Shown here piece by piece: positions 33,150 through 42,970 of a stretch of DNA of 64,000 nt (its first letter is position 1; every line of letters begins with the position of its first letter). The translations under genes and the position numbers were made by a program. Under the pieces are notes generated by a model. It had not been told where the DNA came from. It did no database searches and worked only from the letters and a program-made list of their open reading frames with translations. Location of the stretch: the NCBI GenBank assembly GCA_030762895.1, contig CM061065.1:78377607-78441606 (forward strand). Reading direction: 5' to 3'. This stretch comes from Sophora flavescens (lineage: Eukaryota > Streptophyta > Magnoliopsida > Fabales > Fabaceae).

Positions 33150-33255
33150 ATAAACTTTACTTCATTGATTATGAATATGCATCATACAATTACAGAGGCT
33201 TTGATATAGCAAACCATTTTGCAGAATATGCTGCCTTTGAATGTGACTACAACTT
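33150..33255 (+). pseudogene. Captured exon of a choline/ethanolamine kinase (exon 1 of 2)
   Basis: After CTGCAG the frame reads DKLYFIDYEYASYNYRGFDI then ANHFAEYAAFECDYN, ending at a GTAAGT donor. This is the conserved IDxEYxxYNYRGFDI(G/A)NHFxE motif of plant choline/ethanolamine kinases, part of the catalytic region; the enzyme phosphorylates choline or ethanolamine in phospholipid synthesis. N-terminal and C-terminal parts are absent. Confidence 0.87.
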
Positions 33256-33334
33256 GTAAGTTCTTTATGCTTGCGTCTCTTCCTTTGCTCAGTCATGATT
33301 TATTTGTTAGTTCTTGAACAGTTTTTTATTGAAG

Positions 33335-33401
33335 GTACCCAAATAAGAATGAACAATATCATTTCTTCAGGAATTACATACAACCTGACAGACCACATGA
33401 G
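33335..33401 (+). pseudogene. Captured exon of a choline/ethanolamine kinase (exon 2 of 2)
   Basis: Acceptor TTGAAG, then frame-continuous YPNKNEQYHFFRNYIQPDRP and HE, ending at a GTACTA donor-like site. The tyrosine codon is split by the intron in phase. No frameshift lies within either exon. Confidence 0.87.
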
Positions 33402-34178
33402 GTACTAATCACAGTGAAGGGGATTAAATATTTAAAATTGCATTTTAATCCATTGTCTCATGATTGTCAATAATCCCTTAAATGAGATGCAGATAGTCAA
33501 TCAATTATGGCCATTGCCATCTTTGTAGTATATAGCATGTTAGTGTCATATTTGGTTTGTACTGTTTAGGATTCTAAAACCATTTAATTGGTTCTAAGCA
33601 TTTTTTTTGGATTAAAGAAGAAATTCATTAAGACAGAGATAAATAGGTGCTTAGCAATCGTAAGGATATTCTTTTTAAATTTTTGATTCCATGTCTTGTT
33701 GGATCTTGATGGATTTTTTTTTCAATGAACTTCTATATTGCCTGATTGTTAGGTCACTCCTAGGAAGCCGCCCTTTGGTGCTTCAATTATTTTAGGTTGC
33801 CATTATGGTTTAATTTCGAGTTGATGTATGCTGTTGTTGGTTTGCCTCATGTTTGTTGTACCCTTTGGTGCATGATCTATATTAGGTTGGCTTTATGGTT
33901 TAATGTTGGATTGATGCATGCTGTTGTTGGTTTGTCAGAACTGGTGTTTGTTACATAAAACCCAAATATCTTCCTGACATCCCCACATTTCTTCTATTCC
34001 TAGTAGTTTCTTCAAATTTGACTTCAACTTGATATAGCCTTAGCGAGCATATTTCAAAGTAGAGAGTATCTTAATGTGATGGTGTCCATTATGTGAGTAC
34101 AAGCCAAATGGTTTGAACATCCATATTTTCTATCTTGTTATTTAAATTAGTTATAATGTCTATTATCTTGTTGCAGTG

Positions 34179-34376
34179 TGATGAATGCTTTCTCGGAAGG
34201 ACTCACTATCTTTTATTTGATTATAGTAACATCCTTCTCGTTTATGATAGCGGCCACGAATTAATCAATGACGATGATGATTAGATGACAACGATGATGA
34301 TATGATGATGAGATGATGGATGATGTGCTAGATGAAGATGAAGAGTTTAGTGATCAAAGTAACAATGAGGAATAAA
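34179..34376 (+). other. Terminal acidic exon-like segment of CACTA B
   Basis: After an acceptor (CTTGTTGCAG) comes a short frame beginning CDECFLGRTHYL and ending in aspartate codons and a TAG. GAT-repeat-rich sequence (34265-34375) follows to a TAA. It could be the element's own last exon or a third captured fragment; I do not recognise it. Confidence 0.35.
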
Positions 34377-34644
34377 TTTATGTCTTTGATGTTTGTAATG
34401 ATATTTTAATGCTTAGAATATTAATATATCATTCTTGTATTTCAAGATACCTTGTGTTTTTGTTTATTTGAAGCTTGATACTTATCTAGAGTCGTACATT
34501 AATAATAATTATTTTTTATTATATTATATTAGATTCCAAGTCCAGGTACCTAATTTGGTATGCATAATTATTTAAGTTTGGCCTTTTTTTATTAATAAAC
34601 ATGATTTGTTTATCAAAAAATATTATTTAAATATGATTATCTAA

Positions 34645-34970
34645 TCCGTGGGAAATCTGTCCAAAATAATATCATAACATTCATCTGAAATCCGTCCAGA
34701 ATTTGCAGGAATAGCAATATTCAATCCGTCTGAAATTCGTCCGAAATTAAGCCAATATAACCAGAATTCAGATTGTTGTGTTTGTCTAAAAGTTGTTTGA
34801 AATCTGTCTGGAACTAATTTCGGACATAATTTTTAATTTGCAATGGGACTTTTTCGGACGGGGATATTCCATTTGAAATCCGTCCGAAATTAATTATCCG
34901 TCCAAAATCCGTGGGAAAAGTGTCTAAATTCCGTCTAAAATCCGTCCGTGAATCCGTCCGAAAATAACAA
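34645..34970. repeat. CACTA B right subterminal repeats
   Basis: Degenerate AAATCCGTCCGAAA-type words, in the orientation found at the right end of element A, continuing to the terminal inverted repeat. Confidence 0.85.
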
Positions 34971-35634
34971 TTTTCTAGTAGTGATATTCATAAGTGCCAT
35001 ATATTATCTCATGAAGAAAATAATTCTTATTGAAGAATACAAAAAGCTAAAAGCACTCATACTCTCATCATCTTCATCCAATTTACAAATCATTGAGAGA
35101 AGAATTCAATCTACAACTCATTAGATCTTAAATTTGTATTCACTCTCTGAAGTGTTATTTGGTTGAACTGTTGTTGTAATACTGAAGTTGTGCTTCAAAC
35201 AAACCTTCATATTCCTTGAGGCTGCAGAGGCTTGTTTCAAGAATACTTGTTGTTGAGTCTGAAGAGGATAGGTGTGCAAATAATACTTATGGTTGAGCCT
35301 AGAGAAGCTATGTGTGCAAATAATACTCGTCTATAACCTTAATCAGTTATAGTGTTAAAACTTGGTGAGACAAGGACTAGATGTAACCCAAAGGTTGTGG
35401 GTGAACCAGGATAAATCTGAGTACTCTCTTCCCTAAACTCTTTACTTTATTTACAAGCTATTTATTTGTTGTCACTAATAATTTGGGGAGTGTTAATAGT
35501 TGCTCTTTGAAAATCAGCATGATGAAACAGGCGTCTGCCTTATATCGTCTTATCTTCACTAAACTTTTGTTTTGTGCTAGAAAACTCTGATTTGTGAAAA
35601 CACTATTCAACCCCCTTCTAATGTTGTTTTGTGC

Positions 35635-35904
35635 CATTTCACAAAAGAATCCTTAAAATTCATTCTTTTTTCACCATTTTATTTCTACCCGCGTTATTTG
35701 TTTCTTTATTCTGTTTTCATTTTTTCTAATTAAAAAAAAAAAGCATAAAGGAGGAAGGATGCTATCATAATTATATTCAGACATGCATCTTTTGATTATT
35801 TTTTTTTGGAACCCATCTTACTTAGACTTTTGGCTCCCCAATTAGTCCACGGAGTATCTCTCAAGCTTAATCCTTTAGACCTCCTGTAAGGCTAATCTCC
35901 ATTG
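35635..35904. other. Unassigned spacer
   Basis: 270 bp between the copia LTR tail and the Cassandra element, AT-rich with a poly-A run near 35732. I see no gene or repeat structure. With 38158-38225 it forms the interrupted target of the Cassandra insertion. Confidence 0.6.
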
Positions 35905-36137
35905 TGTAACATCCGGGTGCTGACGAGGGCGGGGAGTGATCGCCGGTGCAAGAAGGCACGGACAAGGAGCGGCTCCTGGCAGGCTTCTAGGCGGAGGGAC
36001 ACATGAATGAACCGATTACACACCCGAATGAGAGGGATCCTGAGACTGTGTAGGTATGGGACTATACAGTTGAGGATGGCTTATATGAATTGATTGGTAT
36101 TACCTATACCAACAAGATGCATCTTCTTTTCAGGAGC

Positions 36138-36222
36138 TCATCACTTAAGAACTCCACAGTTAAGCATGCTTGACTTGGAGCAATTTTGGGATGGGTGACC
36201 TCTTGGGAAGTTTTCCTAGGAA
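36138..36222 (+). ncRNA. 5S rRNA-derived segment in Cassandra 5' LTR
   Basis: Matches the plant 5S rRNA internal promoter region: box A-like AGTTAAGCATGCTTG at 36158-36172 and box C-like GGATGGGTGACCTCTTGGGA from 36189. The region between is altered (GACTTGGAGCAATTTTG), so this is not a functional 5S gene. In Cassandra this segment is thought to support RNA polymerase III transcription. Confidence 0.9.
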
Positions 36223-36586
36223 GCGTGTGAGTGAGGACAAAGCACGCTGAAAAGACCCGTGTTAGTCTGTGGGGACAGTCGTCAATCCATAGAGCAGCCA
36301 GGGATGTTACAAATGGTATCAGAGCGGCACCTCTCCTAGTACGGTGTGGTTCGGGGATGAACCAAGCGGAAGCTGGTGGGCATGTAACACCCGGGTGCTG
36401 ACGAGGGTGGGGAGTGATCGCCGGTGCAAGAAGGCACGGACAAGGAGCGACTCCTGGAAGGCTTCTAGACGGAGGGACACATGAATGAACCGATTACACA
36501 CCCGAATGAGAGGGATCCTGAGACTGTGTAGGTATGGGACTATACAGTTGAGGATGGCTTATATGAATTGATTGGTACTACCTATA

Positions 36587-37944
36587 TGTTGGACGAATCT
36601 TGGCAAGTATACCCAGTCGTGCAAGTAATACGGTGGTGAGACCGGTTATCGTATCCACGGGGATTGGATGTTAATTACCAATTCACAAACTCAGCAACTA
36701 TCTAGACTGTGAAGAGAATTTAAAATAAACAAAACAGAAGGAATAAAATATTTTTTGTCTTTTTGGGGACTTTTAACAAACACTTGGAGTGCAGAAAGGA
36801 TATGTTGGGACTAGACTTCACCAAACCTTTACATCATGCAATACCAGGACTAGATACCTCCCATTCATGCTTCAAATATTAAAATCAATCCACTAGATTA
36901 CTCAAGCCCCGATTCCTCGGATGGCAAGAGCCTAAATCCACTAATAGACCATAATTCCTTAGGTGGCCTAGATTAATAAATTCGCATTAGGATTAGGGAT
37001 TACGCGATTACTAGTAAACCAAACTCCATTCCTAGACACAAGGGTTACTAGGTGATTAAATTCAATTACGGTTCTAATACAAATTTCCCAATTGCATATC
37101 AAAACACAAATCGAGACATGGGGGGTGCTAGCCACAACAAGCATTAAGCATGGAAAATCAATCACTAATACAAAGGTATGAACACAGAATAATCAGTCAA
37201 GGCAAATACATAATAATCAGTTTGATTACATCTAATCCCAACAAACGGGATTTAGCTACTCATAAAAGAGAAAACCAAACCAGAAAAGCAATAGAGAAAG
37301 GAAGAAAGGGAGAACTCCATTGAAGCTTCCCACTGTCGTCACAACAACCCCCTAACTCAGCTCCCTTTTAGGGTTGGAACCCTAGTCCAGCCGCAGCATC
37401 CAAGTACCTCCTCCAAAAACTAAAAACTCCTCATTCTGTCCTAAAACAGCAACTTATACCAATCAGACTTTGCGCGCGCTCGCGAGGCGAATGTTAAAAA
37501 TCAGGTCTTCAGAGATTGGATCTCTCGCGAGGCGAGAGTGGCTCGCGAGGCGAGACAGTAAGGTTCTTCTCAAATACGCCTATGATGAGTATCAGGGCAT
37601 GGGCGTGATGGCTTCTGGTCCTCAGGCTCGTGAGGCGAGACATGGTTCGCGTGGCGAAACAGAAATGGTTGCATTCTCTGGCACAGTCAGTCTTCAGTCT
37701 CGCGAGGCGAGTAGCCTCTCGCGGGGCAAGCATTTACCGTGACAGCTTCTGACTTTTGCCTTCTGCTCTGCTTGATCCTGACCGAATCTTGGGCAATTAA
37801 TCGTCAATTCCTGCAAAACAACACACAAAACCACCTTATCCGTTCCAAAGGAGAAACTAACTAAAATCAAATAAAGAATGCCTAATCTATATGAAAAATG
37901 CATGCAAAAGTGTACAGGAAACATGATATAAAATCACACTATCA
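36587..37944 (-). mobile_element. Solo LTR of an Athila/Tat-type element, reverse orientation, in Cassandra
   Basis: Flanked by CTATA (36582-36586, 37945-37949); 1358 bp. Reverse-complemented, it begins TGATAGTGTGATTTTATATC and shares with Athila-A the U3 landmarks CTTTGGAACG and TTGTTTTGCAGGA. Near the other end it shares the complement of CGGTGGTGAGACCGGTTATC. It is thus a homologue of the Athila-A LTR (40168-41575), but its palindrome word is different. The open frames 37470-37742 follow the repeat and are not genes. Confidence 0.9.
37472..37735. repeat. Palindrome array of the Cassandra-nested LTR
   Basis: Seven or eight copies of CTCGCGAGGCGAGA and variants such as TTCGCGTGGCGAA, at the place where Athila-A and Athila-B have TCACGGCCGTGA. 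In the LTR's own sense it lies just upstream of a TATA-like GGTATAAGTTG (about 37450-37465, minus strand). Confidence 0.9.
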
Positions 37945-37977
37945 CTATACCAACAAGATGCATCTTCTTTTCGGGAG

Positions 37978-38062
37978 CTCATCACTTAAGAACTCCACAG
38001 TTAAGCGTGCTTGACTTGGAGCAATTTTGGGATGGGTGACCTCCTGGGAAGTTTTCCTAGGA
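37978..38062 (+). ncRNA. 5S rRNA-derived segment in Cassandra 3' LTR
   Basis: Same as in the 5' LTR with AGTTAAGCGTGCTTG (37999-38013) and GGATGGGTGACCTCCTGGGA (from 38030), slightly closer to true 5S than the 5' copy. Confidence 0.9.
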
Positions 38063-38589
38063 AGCGTGTGAGTGAGAACAAAGCACGCTGAAAAGACCCA
38101 TGTTAGTCTGTGGGGACAGTCGTCAATCCATAGAACAGCCAGGGATGTTACACATTGGGTGCTTAGTCACAGTTAAGGTTCTTCTTTTTTTTCGACAAGT
38201 AAAGTAGTTTATTAAATATATCTAGTGTAACATCCAGATTTTAAGATTTTGTTTATACGTCTAATGTCCAAGTTTAAGGCCTTGATTATATTTCTAAAAT
38301 GCATGTTTAAGCATTGGAACCCTTGCATGGAAAGTACGCGATTAACCGGCTTCGAATCAAGCGAGAACATACATTAGGGTTTTTTATCCAGCTTGGAACG
38401 CTCAAGAGTGCACATTATGAAATTTATGTTTGAGGAAGAGATTAGGTATACTTGAGGGCTTGAGCTTGTTCCTTATGTGTAGAGGAGTCTATGTTTCAAA
38501 TTTGAGGTCAATCAACGTTCAAACGAACTCAGAAGATGATGAAACGTAAAATCAGGGGTTCTGGTCAACTGCTGAATTCTTGAGCATGG

Positions 38590-38735
38590 TTTTTGTGGCG
38601 CTTTAGCGTGGGACAAGGTTTTCCACGTGTCATCAGGTGGTTCAAGCAGGGACACGCGTAGAGGAGACTTTTCGAGTAAGTCACCCAACGCTCGAGCGTG
38701 GGAAGAGTGCCGCTCGAGTGCCCCAGCGCCCAGAC
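38590..38735. repeat. Decayed palindromic words in the GypsyD U3
   Basis: AACGCTCGAGCGTGGG, GGCGCTTTAGCGTGGG and GCCGCTCGAGTGCCCCAGCG are variants of a CGCTCGAGCG-centred palindrome. They lie about 40-180 bp upstream of the presumed promoter (AAAATAAAAAGG, about 38778). Confidence 0.65.
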
Positions 38736-40389
38736 ATTGGAAAAACAGCCCTTGAGCACTGGCAGCAAATTTTGCTAAAATAAAAAGGACAGAGGGTGAA
38801 AGAAAATTAGAGATAGAATATAGAAAGAGAAGTAGAAAGAGTTAGAGAGACAGTTGAACTTTCGACCTTGATTCCAACTCGATCGTTTGCCCTATCGAGA
38901 TTTCGACTATACCGTTGTGATTGTGGCAACGACATCTTCTTAACCCTAGCTTTTGTTTCTCATCTAGGCTAAGGTAAACCTATGTCCTTATTATGCTGAA
39001 ATGCCCTCGGCGACGATATTGAGGTTATCTTTCAATTCGTTTATCGGTTTCTAATTCCGTGTTCAGATTAGGGTTACCCGTATGCTTCACAATGATGTAT
39101 TCGGGTGAATTTTTGGAGCCCCAGAGGGTGGTGAACCAGGCGTGGCAGTAACCTAGTGTATAGGAGTGGGTTTGGTTCATTGCTTCCAAGTTAGCCTAGG
39201 ACACTTTAGGTGGTAGAAAGAAACCCCCTATCGTCGGAAATGGCTAAGTAGCATATTTTAATAATGATGACGTAGGTCGACCTAAACCCTACTAGTGGGT
39301 GAATAATTGACAATGTCAATATCACATTGGGAACTACTTAGTGGTACCAATGATGATATGGAGATTGTAGGTTTACCGTCGTTAGGTTAAAATTGAGATA
39401 ATCGAGGTTGTATGTTTTCCCTATTGAGATACTTGTTATGTGCTATTTGGATTAATATGTTTATTTTGATTAATTATGTTTATTTAATTATTTTGTTATT
39501 ATTTTATTTATATTAACATGCTCAGTGTGATAATGTGCTTCGCCTGTTATAACATGCTTTGTTGGAGTGATGCATGTTGGGAAGTGTATGACGTATGACT
39601 TAGCCATGCCTATCCTAAGTAGTTAATTAATATTTTATTATCATGATACTTAAGATACTATATGAGATGATGATGAAAGGTTGAGGCACTATGTTATAAC
39701 CTGATACGAGTCAGCAAGACTCATATAGATGCATTGTGTTAATCACAAAGTGTGAGTGGAACACATGAAGTCATAGTATCCGATTATAGATACCGTATTC
39801 ACGGGTGAGTTCCCTTACACTGAGTTCGAGGGAGACTTCTGTGATATGTCTGAAGTCCTTAAGGAACCGTCCCATATTTATATTGTGCAGCTATAGTATT
39901 AATTCTTTGCATGAGCACCCTAGAGAGAACCGGGGTGTGTACCGACGTGTACTGTGCAGCTATAGTGTCATTGCTTTGCATGAGCACCCTATCGGGAAGG
40001 GGGTGTGCACCGGCGTTTAGGGACAAGCCACTGGCATTTACCGACTAATAACCCGGATTAGATGAGGGATGTATGACAGGATTGTGGTGGCCATGTCAAC
40101 ATATAGGATCAGTTGCATGAGCGCGACAGATAGAGGATGATAATATAATTTGAGGATGGTTGTACTTTGATGAGTGTGATTTTACCTCATTTTTCATGTA
40201 CATTTCGACATGCATTTGCATATAGTTAGGCCAAATTAGTGTTGATTTTGTATAGTTTTTCCTTTGGAACGAATGAGGTGGTTTCTGTGTGTTGTTTTGC
40301 AGGATTTCATGGAAAAATGCCCAGAAATCAGCCTTGGTAGAGCTTGGCTGAAAAAGAGCTTGAAAAGTGAAGGTTATGAGCCAAACAAA

Positions 40390-40650
40390 GAGTATCACGG
40401 CCTAGCCGTGATGGGCCTCACGGCCGTGAGGTAGCAGTAGCTGAAGAAAGATTGAGCCAAAAGTCAGAAGCTGTCACGGCCTGGCCGTGATGGCTATCAC
40501 GTCCGTGACCTTCTAGTTGGAATATTCAGAAACGATCACGGCCTAGCCGTGATGGATATCACGGCCGTGATGAATAAGTGAATGAAGAGGCGCCCAAGTC
40601 AGAGACCATCACGGCCTGGCCGTGATGGTCATCACGGCCGTGACGGGCGA
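40390..40650. repeat. Palindrome array of the Athila-A 5' LTR
   Basis: Four pairs of TCACGGCCTAGCCGTGA and TCACGGCCGTGA separated by ATGG-type linkers, with 30-45-bp spacers between pairs. It ends about 10 bp before the TATA box. The 3' LTR copy is at 44780-45035. Confidence 0.93.
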
Positions 40651-40656
40651 CGGACC

Positions 40657-40664
40657 TATAAATA
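40657..40664 (+). promoter_or_regulatory. Athila-A LTR TATA box
   Basis: TATAAATA directly after the palindrome array; identical in the 3' LTR at 45044-45051. Athila-B has TATAAATA at 47879-47886 and 57020-57027. Confidence 0.7.
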
Positions 40665-41775
40665 ACAGCACTGCAGACAGAAAAAGGAACCAACTTTTAA
40701 CCTAAAACAATCTGCACTTGGAGGCAGGCTGAGGCTGGTGGCTGGAAAGGGTTTCTACCCAAAAAGGGGGGCGTTTTCTCTGCTCTTGGATGGAGAGAAG
40801 ATTGGAGGAAGCTTGTCTATGAGTGTTCTTCATCCCTTCTCTTTTTCCTTTTTGTATTTCCTTATCATGAGTAGTTAAATCCCCATTGTTGGGGTTAGAT
40901 GTAACTTTTCTGAACTTGTTGTAATTGATTTGGTATTTTAATACAAGTTTCTATTTCGTTATGAGTATGTGATTCTGTGTTTAATGCTTTCCTTGGATTA
41001 GCTACCCATAGGAATGATTCGTTGCTTTGATAGATGACTGGAAGGTTGGTATTAAGGCATGCTCATGAATCATATGCCAAGTAGTTCAAGAATCTAGGAA
41101 TAGGTGTTGAATGCTTGCAATCTTATAAGTCTTGACTTAATGCAAAATCTCAGGTTAATCCACCTAAGGAATTAGGGTTTAATTTGGGGTTTTAGGCTCA
41201 ATGCACCTAAGGAATTAGGCTTGAGTATTTTAGAAAAGGCTTGATTAGCATAATTGAATTAGGACTTGTGTTGATAACCATTTCATTGCAACTAAGGGAG
41301 GATTAGTGTAGTCTAACCCTAACAATCTTAGCCATATCCCTGTTTGCCTTCCAAGTGTTCGATATAATTCCCAAAAGACTAAAAATATTGTTTTGCTTTC
41401 TTTATTTTCTGTTTTAATCCTTCACACTTTAGTTAAGTCTAAATAGTTGTTGAATTTGCGGGTGGTAATTGACATCCAATCCCTGTGGATACGATAACCG
41501 GTCTCACCACCGTATTACTTGATTGCGACGAGGTGCACTTGCCTTTAATTATATTTCTAAAAATACACCGCATCAAGTTTTTGGCGCCGTTGCCGGGGAT
41601 TGGTTTTGTCAATATCAGTAGTAACAAATGAGACAACTAGTTTAGACATTTTTTATTTTATTCCTCTGTATATAATTGATCTCTTTCTTTTGTTAGTTTT
41701 GTATATATTTGTTTTTGTATTTCTTTGATCTTGTGCTTAATTGTCTGTGAGGTGAAAAATTGATTAGATAGGATC

Positions 41776-42687
41776 ATGGACTACAATTGGTATCAACCAT
41801 CTGATGCAGAAAGTGAATTATCTGAGCTGCAGCTGCGGGTAGATATGCTGCAGTTGGCCGTAAAAATCCAACAAGTGAGTGATGAGCTGTCAAGGGCAAC
41901 TGTCCCTCCTCCACCAATGGTAGTTTGTTCTGAATGGGGAAATCAATTTCCCAACACTTCTACTCCATGGTGGGGGAACCCTCCAAACAATACTTTGATG
42001 GATGAAGGGGAACATTGGGAATATTCCACACCTTGGAATGATGAGCCATCCCCATTGGAAGTTGCTTGGGAGAACTTCAAATCCGCATTCCCAGTCGAGG
42101 TTGAGCAACCTATCCCGGATAGTCGATCTCACTTAGAGGCTGTTTTGGAGAACTTCATGGCAACAACAATGGAAGAATTAAAGAATCAAGAAGATGCCAT
42201 TCGAAGTCTCGGGGTACGTATTGAGGAACTCTCTAACCTACTATCCAAAATGCCAAATGAGGACTTGATGGATGATGATGAAGATGATGCAATGATGGAT
42301 GAGGAGGAAGAAGAAGAAGTGGAAGCAACCGAGTCAAGAAGTGAAGACCCTGTTTTGGAGAACATAGTTGCACCACTCCCCATTGAACCCTTGACTAAAG
42401 AGCCTGAAAGGAAGAGGCATTTGGAGGATAGCTATGTCACCATGCTCGGGGATGATGAAGAATTTGTGAAATTAAGTGATGCTATTGGTCCCTATGCATG
42501 TGTGGAATGTGATGGGAGAAACACTTGTGTGGTTTGTGCGGAGATTTCTGCATATTTGGAAGGTGATGGATTTGGCAATGCTGAGAGTGAAGATTGCACG
42601 AGGCTTAACAGCACCAATGATCCTCTCGAATTGTTTGCCACCTCACATTTTAAAGCAGTCAACAATGGAGTTCATGCCTCTGCCTGA
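41776..42687 (+). CDS. Athila-A 303-aa acidic protein, unknown function
   Basis: The only long intact frame of the element, starting at ATG 41776, about 180 bp after the primer site. Residues 10-45 are predicted coiled-coil (SELQLRVDMLQLAVKIQQ). A Trp/Pro-rich stretch follows (45-100; WWGNPPNN, HWEYSTPWNDEP). Residues 115-160 (ENFMATTMEELKNQEDAIRS, IEELSNLLSKMP) form a heptad-like helix resembling the gag C-terminal linker of Athila/Tat elements. An Asp/Glu run is at about 165-185, then a KEPERKRH basic patch. CVECDGRNTCVVC (about 240-255) is a possible C4 metal site. No capsid core, standard CCHC knuckle or enzyme motif is present. It may be a gag relic, or an accessory protein kept by the element; I cannot decide from sequence alone. 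Confidence 0.65.
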   Translation: MDYNWYQPSDAESELSELQLRVDMLQLAVKIQQVSDELSRATVPPPPMVVCSEWGNQFPNTSTPWWGNPPNNTLMDEGEHWEYSTPWNDEPSPLEVAWENFKSAFPVEVEQPIPDSRSHLEAVLENFMATTMEELKNQEDAIRSLGVRIEELSNLLSKMPNEDLMDDDEDDAMMDEEEEEEVEATESRSEDPVLENIVAPLPIEPLTKEPERKRHLEDSYVTMLGDDEEFVKLSDAIGPYACVECDGRNTCVVCAEISAYLEGDGFGNAESEDCTRLNSTNDPLELFATSHFKAVNNGVHASA

Positions 42688-42970
42688 GGTTGAACCCCAT
42701 TTTTATTGGGAAGATTTTATGGATAAAGGGGTCATCTTTGACCCGAGAGGAATTGAAAAGCGCTTCCCAGATGAAGAAGTCAGCATGAATTTCAAGAGCT
42801 CACTTCCACATTTTTGCTGCAAACCGTGGGATCCAAGTGAAAGATCTCACATGGTTAGCATTCCTTGGTCCTTATACCACAGGTTATGGGATCCAGGTGG
42901 ATGCTTCTTGATGAGTCAAGCTAGTGACGTTAAAGAAGCGCTTATTGGGAGGCAACCCAACTTTTCTTAA
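42666..42970 (+). CDS. Athila-A second short frame, Pol C-terminal tail relic
   Basis: An ATG at 42666 overlaps the end of the 303-aa frame and gives about 101 codons (MEFMPLPEVEPHFYWEDFMD at the start, KEALIGRQPNFS at the end). The GRQPNF tail resembles the sequence that follows integrase in Athila-type elements; Athila-B has the corresponding decayed tail at 54690-54715. It could be translated only by re-initiation. Probably a leftover of a deletion that removed pol. Confidence 0.45.

Larger units (their letters stand above)
29081..34983. mobile_element. CACTA element B, complete, non-autonomous, gene-capturing
   Basis: Left end CACTACTAGAAAA (29081-29093) and right end TTTTCTAGTAGTG (34971-34983) are a perfect 13-bp terminal inverted repeat. 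ATA flanks both sides (29078-29080, 34984-34986), the 3-bp duplication expected of CACTA elements. Length is 5903 bp. Subterminal repeats occupy 29300-29595 and 34645-34970. No transposase frame is seen. Inside are exon fragments of ATP-citrate lyase A and choline/ethanolamine kinase, each with introns, plus a fold-back element. Confidence 0.95.
28870..35634 (+). mobile_element. SIRE-like copia LTR (solo or truncated), split by CACTA B
   Basis: LTR sequence lies at about 28870-29080 and 34987-35634 with CACTA B between them. The left part has CCCCAACGGATCTATTATGG, also found in the Copia1 LTR before its TATA box (18488), so promoter order is conserved. The right part has AACCAGGATAAATCT and ends near CTATTCAACCCCC, the typical copia LTR tail. 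Exact outer ends and any target duplication are not clear. Confidence 0.65.
35905..38152 (+). mobile_element. Cassandra TRIM retrotransposon, complete, with a nested solo LTR
   Basis: Two 407-bp LTRs start TGTAACAYCCGGGTGCTGAC and end GGGATGTTACA: 35905-36311, and 36383-38152 (the latter interrupted by 36587-37944). The whole is flanked by CATTG (35900-35904, 38153-38157). Only 71 bp lie between the LTRs, with a methionine-tRNA primer site (36314-36325) and no coding capacity. Both LTRs contain a 5S rRNA-derived segment, the hallmark of Cassandra. It must rely on enzymes from other elements. Confidence 0.95.

Noticed and set aside
36138..36222. A functional 5S rRNA gene
   Set aside because: Only the internal promoter half resembles 5S; the middle and 3' part differ and both copies lie in LTRs of a Cassandra element.
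37470..37742. 90-codon Arg/Glu-rich frame
   Set aside because: It follows the CTCGCGAGGCGAGA repeat in a solo LTR and lacks any conserved feature.
42476..42665. Upstream part of the 42476-42970 frame as coding
   Set aside because: It overlaps the 303-codon frame in another phase; only the part from the ATG at 42666 has family-like residues at its end.
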